DNA of 64,000 nucleotides from Caproiciproducens galactitolivorans (GCF_004768785.1 NZ_SRMQ01000002.1:341113-405112), one strand, 5' to 3'; counted from the stretch's first letter, positions 9,497 through 17,764 are shown. Notes: generated by a model not told the origin, from the letters alone. A program made the numbers and translations.

Positions 9497-10876
9497 ATGC
9501 CTGTGCAAGATTCGAATCTTGCGCCTGTTTTTTATATGGTTTGTTACAGGCCTTTTGATGGCAATGCGCAAAATAGTGCGATTTTAACCGGGGTAAGACG
9601 CGATTATCTGACGACCCGCAAAAGCTCCTCCGGAAAATATAAAAAATGTTTGGCAGGAACCAATATTTCGATCCATTATAAAATCGGGAAAGGGAAGTTC
9701 CTCTGGAGGAAAAGCAGCGGCAAAATCCTTTTGCAGGAATCTTACCCGGAGGTTTATGGTTACTGTATATGGACAAGGAGTCTGGCAGGGGAAACCATAA
9801 GCAAAGCCCGCTATGCGAAAGATCATAGCTGGCTTCAGACCGCGTATTACCAGGGCGACACAAAACGCCCCGTCGCCTTTCTAAAACCCGTGCAGGGCAG
9901 TAAGGAATTGCTTCTTCTCGAGCTGGATGCCAAGACGGGGAAGTACGAGGCCGTAAGGCTGTTCCCCTTTGAGAACAACGAGGGAACGGCGCAGCAGAGC
10001 CTAATAAATACGCTTGCGGGCGAGCCGCAGGTTTACGCCGAAACGGATGAAGGCAGTTTTTGCTACTGCACAAAGGAAGAACTTGAGAGCCGGATATCGG
10101 TTTTGAACGATTTGAATACGGGAAAAGAGAGCTTGATCCCCAAATGGCCGTATGTGGAAGAAGAATCAATAACATTCACCTATATTATGAATGACGGTTC
10201 AGCAAAACCCGCGCAGCCGGAATCGGTTCTGGAATCGCAGGCAGAGCAGCAGACGGAAAATCCTTCGGGGCAAACCGCACAGGAAGCGGACTATGCGGCG
10301 GATCATGAAATTTTCAGTACCGATGAACCGGTAAAGCCTGCGCGTTACACGGTTGCGGCAAAAGGGCTGAATGGCGAAACACAGATTAGTGATTATCTGC
10401 CTCTGCATCTGGAAAAGGCGACAAAACGCATTGTTATCAGCGCGGAAGAAAGCTACCTTTACTTTGGAAAGGTGATTAACGGCCTGCGCCAGGGGCGCGG
10501 CCGAACGCAGATGCAGAATGGCTATACCGCTTACGAAGGCGACTATGTGGATGATAAGCGGGATGGCTTCGGCGCGTATTATTATAAATCGGGGAAAATC
10601 TGTTATGTAGGCGACTGGAAGGCGAATAGACGCGATGGCCTTGGGATTTCTTACAGTTCCCGGGACGGCACCATATTCTTCGGAAGATGGAAGAACAATA
10701 TCCCCACAGGAAACGGCGCCGCGTTCGACGCGGAGGGGAATTTAATCTATACGGGCGAATGGAAAAACGGGATGCGCCATGGACACGGTACGGAATATAA
10801 AAACGGGGAAATCGTGTTTACAGGGGAATTTCGGGAGGATAAATATTACTCAGGATACAAACGGATTCAGAAATAG
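9497..10876 (+). CDS. MORN-repeat protein
   Basis: A 459-residue protein. The C-terminal part (about 10456-10865) holds five to six MORN-type repeats of about 23 residues, each with the Y-x-G-x-[WY]-x-x-G-x-x-x-G-x-G pattern (for example YEGDYVDDKRDGFGAYY and YTGEWKNGMRHGHGTEY). The N-terminal 270 residues are not recognised; a Gln/Glu/Pro-rich linker near residues 235-265 separates the halves. No signal peptide is seen. ATG at 9497 has AAGGAGG 7 bases upstream. MORN repeats form extended beta scaffolds for protein or membrane contact and do not define a function. The next gene follows after 23 bases, so they are probably co-transcribed. Confidence 0.75.
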   Translation: MPVQDSNLAPVFYMVCYRPFDGNAQNSAILTGVRRDYLTTRKSSSGKYKKCLAGTNISIHYKIGKGKFLWRKSSGKILLQESYPEVYGYCIWTRSLAGETISKARYAKDHSWLQTAYYQGDTKRPVAFLKPVQGSKELLLLELDAKTGKYEAVRLFPFENNEGTAQQSLINTLAGEPQVYAETDEGSFCYCTKEELESRISVLNDLNTGKESLIPKWPYVEEESITFTYIMNDGSAKPAQPESVLESQAEQQTENPSGQTAQEADYAADHEIFSTDEPVKPARYTVAAKGLNGETQISDYLPLHLEKATKRIVISAEESYLYFGKVINGLRQGRGRTQMQNGYTAYEGDYVDDKRDGFGAYYYKSGKICYVGDWKANRRDGLGISYSSRDGTIFFGRWKNNIPTGNGAAFDAEGNLIYTGEWKNGMRHGHGTEYKNGEIVFTGEFREDKYYSGYKRIQK

Positions 10877-10899
10877 GTGAACGGATAGAGGGTGGAAAT

Positions 10900-12165
10900 A
10901 TGCAGAGCATGGAATTACATAATGTAAGCAGCGGCGAATGCATTGTGCTGCGCGGAGCAAATAAAGATCTATTGATGGTTGACTGTGGTGAGCCTGGGAC
11001 GGGCAGTATTTCCGATATCATGAAGCGGTATGCCGGTGCGGTGTACCGCGATTTTTTGCTTACGCACTATCATGAAGCGGAAATCTGCGGGTTTCAGAAG
11101 CTTTTGAAAATCAATCCGAATACCTTTGACCGGATTTTTTTGCCTGCTTCTCCCTGCGATAAGCGCGGCAGGGCGCTTTTATTGGAATTTGCCCTTTTTA
11201 CTTATGCTTTTTCCAATAAAAAGGATGATTTCTATTTGGAAAGCATATTCTTGCTTCGCATCTTTAGCGTTTTGTTAAAGAAATCGGACAGCCGGATTTT
11301 TGCGCTGAAAATGGGTTCGACTTTCCAGTTTGACGGCGTTGTTTACGACGTTTTGTGGCCAGCCGCAACAGATTATCCATTTTCAGACCTGTTTTCCGCG
11401 GCGGTGGAAGATATGAACGTCTGTCTTTCATCCCCGTTCCTTCCGGAGGAGGCGGGGCAGTTTCTGAAGCTGAAGGAGCAGTTTTGCGCCGCTTATCTTG
11501 CCTGCTGCGGAACCTCCCCTGTAAATCCGAAGGATATCAGCCGTATGAGTACGATATTTAATAGTATCGAAAATTTATGGCTGCGGCTGAAATCCCTGCC
11601 TTCTGCCCCGGATATTGCGGAAATTCTGGATCGGCCGACGACCCGGGAGGCATACAAAAGGGAACAGCAGGCCGCAAGCATTATTTTTCAGAACCGGCGC
11701 AAAAGCGAGGCCAGCACGGATGATATCCTGATGACCGGTTCCGCCGCGCCGGAAAGTATGGATGCCATTTCAGACAAACTATATGACGGCTACTATATTT
11801 TGAAAGCCCCGCAGCATGGCGCGGCGGGGGCATGGAGCCATCTGTTCAACGAAATCAGCGCTTCGCATATTCTGATCAGTAATGGGAATAATAGGAAACC
11901 GGAGCCGGTTGCCGGCGAATATCTTGACCTGCCCTCAATAAAGCACTGCACGGACTGTTCTGCCTGCGCATGGTTCCAAAACAGCGGATACTCCTGTAAT
12001 CGGATGAATTGCTGCTATGAGCTGCATGAACCGGGACTGACAATCAAATGCCCGTATTGCCATAGCCAGGATGGACCGGCGCCTTGCGGAATTTACCAGA
12101 TTAACCGGGATGTTCCCCGTTCCTGTTTATGCGATAACAAGCCGATTTATATGAGTAAATTGTAA
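10900..12165 (+). CDS. degenerate metallo-beta-lactamase-fold protein with Cys-rich tail
   Basis: A 421-residue protein with the layout of ComEC-type MBL-fold domains: MVDCGEPGTG after the first strands, an LTHYHEAEICGF segment where active enzymes have HxHxDH, and a late APQHGAAGAWS that resembles the usual PHHG motif. The aspartate and third histidine of HxHxDH are replaced (HYHEAE), so metal binding is altered or lost. The last 75 residues carry about eleven cysteines (CTDCSAC, NCC, CPYC, CLC), suggesting zinc or another metal site. It is preceded by GGGTGG and follows the MORN gene closely. Function unknown. Confidence 0.65.
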   Translation: MQSMELHNVSSGECIVLRGANKDLLMVDCGEPGTGSISDIMKRYAGAVYRDFLLTHYHEAEICGFQKLLKINPNTFDRIFLPASPCDKRGRALLLEFALFTYAFSNKKDDFYLESIFLLRIFSVLLKKSDSRIFALKMGSTFQFDGVVYDVLWPAATDYPFSDLFSAAVEDMNVCLSSPFLPEEAGQFLKLKEQFCAAYLACCGTSPVNPKDISRMSTIFNSIENLWLRLKSLPSAPDIAEILDRPTTREAYKREQQAASIIFQNRRKSEASTDDILMTGSAAPESMDAISDKLYDGYYILKAPQHGAAGAWSHLFNEISASHILISNGNNRKPEPVAGEYLDLPSIKHCTDCSACAWFQNSGYSCNRMNCCYELHEPGLTIKCPYCHSQDGPAPCGIYQINRDVPRSCLCDNKPIYMSKL

Positions 12166-12300
12166 AGAAGAACGCAATAAAAAGGAATTATTTTTCATTC
12201 AACTTCTACATACATTGCCATAATGGATAAATATGGATTTATTGCTGGAAGATATTAAAATTAAAACCAAATTTTATATAAAAATATATCCAATATATAC

Positions 12301-12329
12301 TTGACAATGCCTGCCAAATATCTTATAAT
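12301..12329 (+). promoter_or_regulatory. perfect sigma-A consensus promoter
   Basis: TTGACA (12301-12306), exactly 17 bp, TATAAT (12324-12329). The predicted transcript starts near 12336, giving a leader of about 175 nt before the secreted-protein gene. Confidence 0.9.
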
Positions 12330-12367
12330 CCAATTAAACATATGAGTGGTGGTTGTGGCTGCGGCTA

Positions 12368-12462
12368 TGCCAAACGCATTATTGGCAGAGTTCCCACGAA
12401 ACCATTGCAAGTCAGGGGGAGAATATCTTAACACCCATGGCGAACATGTATGTTAAATTCTC
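12368..12462 (+). promoter_or_regulatory. structured 5' leader of the secreted-protein mRNA
   Basis: Two hairpins are visible. TGCCAA/TTGGCA (12368-12387) has an 8-nt loop. A longer stem pairs GAGAAT plus TTAACA (12419-12433, 3-nt bulge) with TGTTAA plus ATTCTC (12451-12462). No U-tract follows, so it is not a terminator. The role may be mRNA stabilisation or control of translation; I could not match it to a riboswitch class. Confidence 0.5.
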
Positions 12463-12512
12463 ATAGCACACGCAAATACGCAAAACGAACTATTTTAAGG
12501 AGGACAAAAAGG

Positions 12513-15422
12513 ATGAAAAAAATCACGGGAAAAGTGGTTTCTCTTGTGCTTGCTTTAGCACTTGTAGTATCCAGCTTTTCGGCAAACTTTGCTTTCGCCG
12601 CGACAAAGTCGATGGCGGGAGTTGTTACTGATACCGCAGAAGATGATATCTATCTCTGCAACGGTGGAACTGGCGACAGAGAAATCGATCTTAATGATTT
12701 TCTCGCAGCCAACGGTTCAGGCTTCAATATGGAAACAAAGAACCACAAGGATGTTGACAATGTAAAGGTTTCGTCAATTTCCCATATTTCTGGCGATAGG
12801 CTGGTTTCCTTAAAGCTTAGAAATAATGATGACGATGCATATCTTAGATTAAAGAGCAGCACGAAAACTGGTACAGAAGTTATTTCCGTTTTGTTCAAGG
12901 CTGATTACACAGATGATGACGGAAATGAGTATACTGTAAAAGCTTCTCAGAAGTTGACCGTTCATGTTTATGACAAGGATCAGCTTGTATTAGGCAAAAA
13001 AGATTCGAACGGTGTTGGCAAAGGTGTAGATGAATTAGACGATATACCGATGACTGCAGGCGCAACAGTTGAGATTGGTGCTTTCGTTGCACAACCTGAG
13101 AGTGAAGATAGTTGCTATGCTGTGCTCACCCCTGCACATAAGATCTTCTTGTCAAAAGATAAGAAGGATTATAAAGACAGCGGTTTTACACTTGAGGTAA
13201 CAAGCGGTTCAAGTGATATCCACTTCTTGACCGAAGCTACTGTGAACGGTAAGAAAGTATTCCAAGATCAGTTTGATGATGCTCATATGAGGGCAAAAGA
13301 TGTAGCGCAAGATGTCAATGGCGTTCTGTATGCAGTAGTTGGTAAACTAAACAGCCAAAATCAGATTACCGGTGATGCAAGCACAGGCAATATTACGCTT
13401 ACCGCCAAAAAGCTTGTGCAAGATGGTGCTACTTATAAAGCTTCTACAGATTCCGATGAAAAGTATACCTTAAAAGCCAAAATTGCAAAGAAAATTGATA
13501 TTGAAGCATTAAAGAGCTATAATTCAACGGACTCTTCCGATGCTCGGTATCTCTTTAAGAAAACCGTCAATAATGCTGGAAAAGCTAGCGATATAAACTA
13601 CACAATCAGAAAAGACGGTAAGAGCATTTTAGATGGATTTACACAGTTTGACGGCAATGATGTAAATCTTACTGACAAGGAAATCAAATTCCCGACTGAT
13701 ACTGATACTGTTACCGTTAATGAAGATGTTAACATCAAGAAGATTTCCGGTAAAATGAACAAGTTGACGATCGGCGATTGCAATGTAGGCGAAGTTGACA
13801 TCGATAATGGTGAAGTTACTATTGATGAAGGTAAAGTCGGCGATGTTACCATTGGCGATGACGATTCAACTAAAGCAAAGCTGACGATCACAAATGGAGC
13901 AAAAGTTGGTAATATTGATACAACAGATGCGAATGATAATGAAGAGTCGATTAACATTGATGGTGCAACAGTTGGCAACATCAAGACTGACGGTGATGTA
14001 GAAATTGAAACAAATGATGATGATCATACAGTAACTGTTGGTGAGATTGCTGCTGCTGGTAAAGTAACTGTCAACGCTGATGAAGCGAAAGTTTCTATCT
14101 CCGCTCTGAAAGCTGCAGATGAAGATGCAGAATTTACTCTGTACAATACCGACAATATGGAATTAAAGGTTGGCAAGATTGATTTCGACTACTATGATGA
14201 TGTTAAACTCAATCTTGGCAATGAAGATGACGAAGACGATATCTTCACCGGCACAATTCCGGCTCCGATTAATGCGGCAGACGGTAGCATTGAAACTAAG
14301 AACGAAGACACAAATGTTACTGTAACAGGTAAAGTGGATGTAGATACAATTTCTGTTGATTCTGATTCTACAATCACTTTCAAGGATGATGTTAAAGCTG
14401 GTACGGTTGATGGCGACGGCACAATGGTCGTTGTTCCTGGAAAGCTTTATGTAAAAGAAAGTGCTTCCAGCACGAAGTTAAAGCTCGATGGTAATTTTGC
14501 CGCTGGTACAGTTGCATTCAAGGCTGATGCTGGCAATGTAGATGTTGATGATTTCGATTGCTATGGCTTTACACTTGAAAAGTCCACAGCGAGCAATGTA
14601 GATACCTTCAAGGTTAAGAGTGTAAGCTTTGCTGGCATTCAGATCAACAAGACTTCTGCAAACATTGCGAAGGGTTATTCCGAGACATTCACAGCTACTG
14701 CTTATCCGAACGGTACTACCATTCCGGCCGGTTACACAGTTAAGTGGGATCTCGATGGCGGCAGCAGCGATGTGTTCTCTATGACTACAAATGGCAATAC
14801 TGCTACAGTTAAGGTCAATAGCATTGATTCTACTTTCGCAAGCCAGAACCATGCAACTCTGACCGCTACACTTTATGATGCAGACGGTTATGAAGTTGAA
14901 GATTACAGCGCTGCAAAGTGCGAGATCACAGCAATAGCTGTTCCGGAAGCAAAGATTGACACAACAAATGACTTCTCTCTTGCTCAGGGCGCTTCCTATC
15001 AGTTCAAAGTTACTTCTACAACTGCTCCTTCCTTTACGGTTGGTACACCGGGTGCCTTCAATGTAGCTCTTGCTTCTAAGAATGGCAACGATTACTTCTA
15101 CAAGATCACCGCAGTTGGTAAGGTAGGTTCTTCCGCTGGTATTTACCTCAACGGTGCAAAGGTTTGTGTTGTTACAATTAAAGCTCCGGCTTTCACTTGT
15201 GACACAACAAAGGATGTAACCGTTAAAGGTTCTTACCAAGTAAAGGTTACTGCTACAACTACACCGACATTTTCTGTTGGTACAGCAGGTGTTTTCAAGG
15301 CTTCTTTCGTGAAGAAAGTTGGTAACGACTACTTCTACAAGCTCACATCTGTTGGCAAAGTTGGCGCAAAATCTGGCGTTTATGTAAACGGCGTTAAGGT
15401 TTTTGTTGCAACTGTTGGCTAA
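12513..15422 (+). CDS. large Asp-rich secreted repeat protein (surface protein or adhesin-like)
   Basis: A 969-residue protein with a classical signal peptide (residues 1-30, ending near FAFAA). The middle part (about residues 395-690) is dense in short Val-Thr-Ile-Gly-Asp units such as VGDVTIGDDD, typical of a right-handed beta-solenoid. A bacterial Ig-like segment follows (about 705-808). The C-terminus is two tandem copies of a roughly 75-residue module (about 812-889 and 893-969) sharing TPTFSVGT, NDYFYK and GVYVNGVKV patterns. No LPXTG or SLH motif is seen. ATG at 12513 follows AAGGAGG; the open frame upstream is not used. The gene favours T-ending codons more than its neighbours, as expected of a very highly expressed protein. 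An S-layer-like or biofilm matrix role is possible but unproven. Confidence 0.75.
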   Translation: MKKITGKVVSLVLALALVVSSFSANFAFAATKSMAGVVTDTAEDDIYLCNGGTGDREIDLNDFLAANGSGFNMETKNHKDVDNVKVSSISHISGDRLVSLKLRNNDDDAYLRLKSSTKTGTEVISVLFKADYTDDDGNEYTVKASQKLTVHVYDKDQLVLGKKDSNGVGKGVDELDDIPMTAGATVEIGAFVAQPESEDSCYAVLTPAHKIFLSKDKKDYKDSGFTLEVTSGSSDIHFLTEATVNGKKVFQDQFDDAHMRAKDVAQDVNGVLYAVVGKLNSQNQITGDASTGNITLTAKKLVQDGATYKASTDSDEKYTLKAKIAKKIDIEALKSYNSTDSSDARYLFKKTVNNAGKASDINYTIRKDGKSILDGFTQFDGNDVNLTDKEIKFPTDTDTVTVNEDVNIKKISGKMNKLTIGDCNVGEVDIDNGEVTIDEGKVGDVTIGDDDSTKAKLTITNGAKVGNIDTTDANDNEESINIDGATVGNIKTDGDVEIETNDDDHTVTVGEIAAAGKVTVNADEAKVSISALKAADEDAEFTLYNTDNMELKVGKIDFDYYDDVKLNLGNEDDEDDIFTGTIPAPINAADGSIETKNEDTNVTVTGKVDVDTISVDSDSTITFKDDVKAGTVDGDGTMVVVPGKLYVKESASSTKLKLDGNFAAGTVAFKADAGNVDVDDFDCYGFTLEKSTASNVDTFKVKSVSFAGIQINKTSANIAKGYSETFTATAYPNGTTIPAGYTVKWDLDGGSSDVFSMTTNGNTATVKVNSIDSTFASQNHATLTATLYDADGYEVEDYSAAKCEITAIAVPEAKIDTTNDFSLAQGASYQFKVTSTTAPSFTVGTPGAFNVALASKNGNDYFYKITAVGKVGSSAGIYLNGAKVCVVTIKAPAFTCDTTKDVTVKGSYQVKVTATTTPTFSVGTAGVFKASFVKKVGNDYFYKLTSVGKVGAKSGVYVNGVKVFVATVG

Positions 15423-15498
15423 GTAATCCTTAAAAATAGGCAATTTCTTAATTAAATTATTACTATCTCAACAAAATAAGTTATAGTTGTATTTGCGT

Positions 15499-15545
15499 AG
15501 CGGCGGTTTGAGCGACAGCTCAGGCCGCCGCTTTGTGCTGCATTT
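15499..15545 (+). terminator. terminator of the secreted-protein gene
   Basis: AGCGGCGG...CCGCCGCT with an inner TGAGC/GCTCA stem (15499-15532), then a T-containing tail ending in ATTTTT. It also lies between this gene and the convergent cotJC remnant. Confidence 0.85.
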
Positions 15546-15785
15546 TTAAAAATGTATGTATGAATTCGGTTGATAACCCGGTGGATCCTGTTCTTCGGTT
15601 CCAATATCAGTTAAAATTGCTTTCAGTTCCGGGTACGGCATGTTGTAGCGTTGGCTCAAGTAGCGAAGGGAGGCACCAAGCTCGCCATCCGGTCCGCCAT
15701 ATTGCGCTATAATCATTTGCGCAAGTTTTGGGTTTGTATTTTTTATATTAATGGGATACTGTAAATGTTTAACATAATTCCACAT
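15546..15785 (-). pseudogene. cotJC: truncated CotJC (Mn-catalase-like spore coat protein)
   Basis: The first about 65 residues match CotJC closely (IKNTNPKLAQ, QYGGPDGELGASLRYLSQRY, ILTDIGTEE), but the frame then runs into an unrelated 14-residue tail (QDPPGYQPNSYIHF) and stops at 79 residues. Intact CotJC is about 190 residues. The break comes just after the conserved GTEE, before the rest of the four-helix bundle with the remaining Mn ligands, so the product cannot be a functional Mn catalase. The start ATG overlaps the cotJB stop (TAATG). No downstream remnant of the missing part is visible in 15423-15545. Confidence 0.85.
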
Positions 15786-16045
15786 TAAGCTTTCCCCCCT
15801 TCGGTTACATCCCAGGGCCATGGATCGGAAATCCATGCCCAACGGCTGGTCGTCGCGCTGGTTTCATTCATCGGGCCGTAAGCGGCTTCATATTTCGCAA
15901 TGAGATCAGTCGTTATTTTGCGGTATTCCTCCAGCTTTTGCGCTGCTGTGCAATCGCCTGGGTGGGTGTCTAAGAAAATGTGAAGCTCCCACATTGTGAA
16001 TTGATAGGAACGAATTCTTCTTAACATCATTTCCTGCTCATTCAT
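15785..16045 (-). CDS. cotJB: spore coat protein CotJB
   Basis: An 86-residue member of the CotJB family, an inner spore coat component made in the mother cell. Family features: a helical N-terminus (MLRRIRSYQFTMWELHIFLDTHP), a central YEAAYGP segment and the Trp-rich C-terminus (WAWISDPWPWD). The start overlaps the cotJA stop (ATGA) and the stop overlaps the cotJC remnant start, as in the standard cotJABC operon. Confidence 0.93.
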   Translation of the reverse strand: MNEQEMMLRRIRSYQFTMWELHIFLDTHPGDCTAAQKLEEYRKITTDLIAKYEAAYGPMNETSATTSRWAWISDPWPWDVTEGGKA

Positions 16046-16242
16046 TTCGAAGCACCTCTTCCCCCAAGAAATGGTTTGTCAAGGTCTGGGAATATCGTGC
16101 CACTGCGTAGTCCTTTTTCCGGATCATATATCGTACCAAATTGCTGGAAAGGTACGTAAGCCATTGCAACGACGGTTACAGCCGGTAGCGGGGTCCGTGT
16201 AATCAGACAGGCATCCCCTTCCAGAATATTCATATTCTCCAT
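16042..16242 (-). CDS. cotJA: spore coat associated protein CotJA
   Basis: A 66-residue CotJA family protein with the characteristic AMAYVPFQQFGTIYDPEKGL core and the PDLDKPFLG C-terminus. ATG at 16242 has AAAGGAG 7-8 bases upstream. It is first in the cotJ operon. A CATAATAT upstream on the minus strand (about 16286-16293) resembles a sigma-E -10, but a matching -35 is not clear. Confidence 0.93.
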   Translation of the reverse strand: MENMNILEGDACLITRTPLPAVTVVAMAYVPFQQFGTIYDPEKGLRSGTIFPDLDKPFLGGRGASK

Positions 16243-16347
16243 TGATTTTCTCCTTTCTTATTTATTGGGCTTAACCTAATCCTATATTATGCAAATTTTG
16301 GACAGCATGTGAAATAGGGGTACTTTTGGGGAAGTATTTAGAAAAAG

Positions 16348-16383
16348 AAAAACACAGAAGGAAATGTTCTCTCCTGTGTTTTT
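16348..16383 (-). terminator. terminator after the small Cys-rich peptide gene
   Basis: A 10-bp stem (AAAAACACAG/CTGTGTTTTT) lies 10 bases past the stop of the 54-residue ORF; on the minus strand it ends in TTTTTCTTTTTC. Confidence 0.75.
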
Positions 16384-16392
16384 CGCTATTTT

Positions 16393-16557
16393 TTAGCAAG
16401 TTCCGCAAACACCTTTAATGCAGCGAAGTAAATCCTCCAATGTGCAAATATCTTCACCACAGCCCGAAACTACATTTTGGACATTTGCAGGTAATGAAGC
16501 GAAGTATTGATTTATGTCTGCATTTGATGCTAAAAGATCGCTTAATCCGTTTGCCAT
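16393..16557 (-). CDS. 54-residue Cys-rich small protein
   Basis: A short frame with a good ribosome binding site (GAGGTGAG upstream of ATG at 16557) and its own terminator. The product begins MANGLSDLLASN, continues NQYFASLPANVQ, and ends in a cysteine-rich tail (SGCGEDICTLEDLL then RCIKGVCGTC) with five cysteines in the last 22 residues. The NQYFASLPANVQ part resembles a family of very small clostridial proteins of unknown role that I recall only loosely. No radical SAM or lanthipeptide enzyme lies nearby, so a modified-peptide precursor is not supported. Its position next to cotJ suggests a possible spore link. Confidence 0.65.
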   Translation of the reverse strand: MANGLSDLLASNADINQYFASLPANVQNVVSGCGEDICTLEDLLRCIKGVCGTC

Positions 16558-16579
16558 ATTCTCACCTCGCTCCTAGTTT

Positions 16580-16634
16580 ATGAAGAATGAGAGGAAATAT
16601 TAAGGGAAATAATTCCCGTTAGTTTATTCTTCAT
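16580..16634. repeat. nested inverted repeats between divergent genes
   Basis: ATGAAGAAT (16580-16588) and ATTCTTCAT (16626-16634) form a perfect 9-bp inverted repeat, enclosing GGGAA-ATAA-TTCCC (16604-16617). It lies between the Cys-rich peptide gene and the flippase-like gene and could be an operator or an RNA hairpin. Confidence 0.5.
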
Positions 16635-16723
16635 TTTGTAAATACGAGTATTTATGATATAATATATAATATTAAATTATTATTCATCGAACAGATGGAC
16701 AATTTATAGTAATTGGAGAAAAT

Positions 16724-17764
16724 ATGGCTACTTTGAAAAAGACAATACAAAAGAACCTACTTGTCATTATAACGTTAGCACTTTCAACGGGTGTTTTATT
16801 GTACTTTTTCTTTACTACGGAAGGAATTGTTACATTAGGGGAAATCATAACAAAGCTTAGACTGCGCTGGTTATTCATGGCGATTGCAAGCGCTGTATTA
16901 TGCTGGATTTGTGAAGGTTGTGCTTTAAATTTACTGTGCGTTCATCTTTACCCGAATTGGAACTATAATCGTTCTTTTTGCGTTGGAATGATCGGTCTGC
17001 TGTATAGTGCGTTGACGCCGTTTTCAACAGGCGGCCAGCCTATGCAGATTTATTCTATGCGCAAAATGGGGATGGATACTGGGAAAGCAGGTTCCATCAT
17101 TGCGGTAAAAACACTTACTTATCAGGTCATTATGGTTGGCTACTCTCTTGTATTGGTTGCATGGAAATTCCGCTTTTTCCAAACCAGCGTCAGTAATTTT
17201 TCTTTTGTTACGATCATTGGGTTAATTTCAAACAGCGCATTTATCTTTCTGGTGGCATTGTTCATGATTAGTGCAACAACAACGAACAAGCTTGTAAATG
17301 CGGTTATTCAGTTCCTCCACCGTATAAAACTTTGCCGTCATCCCGCGGAACGCTATGAAAAAATTCACGGCCAACTTGAAGTTTTTCACAATGCGTCCAA
17401 ACTGATGGGGAATTCCATCAAGCTATATATTCCGGTTCTGGTTATTACCGTTTTTCAAATTACTTTAAACAGCTTGATTCCGTATTTTATTTATCGCAGC
17501 TTTAGTATGCACGAGGTTCCCGTTACGACCATGGTTGCCGCGCAGGTGTTTGTGGCGATGGTAAGTGCCTTTGTTCCGCTTCCGGGGGCTTCTGGTGGCG
17601 CAGAAGGCAGTTTTTATATTTTCTTCGGAATGTTTTTTGGCTCTGCAATCTTGCCCGCAATTCTGCTCTGGCGCATTATCAGCTATTATTCGAATATTTT
17701 ATTTGGCGCAGTTTTCGCTTATATTGGAAAACGGTATAATGTACCGGATAAGATCGTTGAATAA
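16724..17764 (+). CDS. lysylphosphatidylglycerol synthase/flippase-like membrane protein (YbhN family)
   Basis: A 346-residue polytopic membrane protein of the LPG_synthase_TM family (UPF0104), with about eight hydrophobic segments. The conserved GLLYSALTPFSTGGQPMQ stretch near residue 95 and the C-terminal PLPGASGGAEGSF motif are family signatures. Only the membrane domain is present; the soluble aminoacyl-transferase domain of MprF is absent, so it is more likely a lipid transporter or flippase than a synthase (inference). ATG at 16724 is preceded by TGGAGA. Confidence 0.85.
   Translation: MATLKKTIQKNLLVIITLALSTGVLLYFFFTTEGIVTLGEIITKLRLRWLFMAIASAVLCWICEGCALNLLCVHLYPNWNYNRSFCVGMIGLLYSALTPFSTGGQPMQIYSMRKMGMDTGKAGSIIAVKTLTYQVIMVGYSLVLVAWKFRFFQTSVSNFSFVTIIGLISNSAFIFLVALFMISATTTNKLVNAVIQFLHRIKLCRHPAERYEKIHGQLEVFHNASKLMGNSIKLYIPVLVITVFQITLNSLIPYFIYRSFSMHEVPVTTMVAAQVFVAMVSAFVPLPGASGGAEGSFYIFFGMFFGSAILPAILLWRIISYYSNILFGAVFAYIGKRYNVPDKIVE

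Noticed and set aside
9505..9522. tRNA T-arm-like sequence (TTCGAATC)
   Set aside because: The required G53-C61 pair is absent and no other tRNA arms are nearby; treated as a palindrome only.
9414..10175. 253-residue minus-strand frame
   Set aside because: Opposite the MORN gene, with no start signal or domain.
12342..12431. 29-codon frame (begins MSGGCGCGYAK) in the leader
   Set aside because: Its ATG is about 6 nt from the predicted transcript start with no ribosome binding site; kept only as part of the leader.
12336..12512. Leader resembling a c-di-GMP riboswitch (an AAACCATTGCA stretch)
   Set aside because: Only this short stretch is shared; the GEMM core helices and the tetraloop receptor arrangement are absent, so no riboswitch is called.
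14478..15443. 321-residue minus-strand frame rich in Cys, Asn and Ser
   Set aside because: Antisense of the repeated C-terminal modules of the secreted protein; the apparent pattern comes from the repeats.
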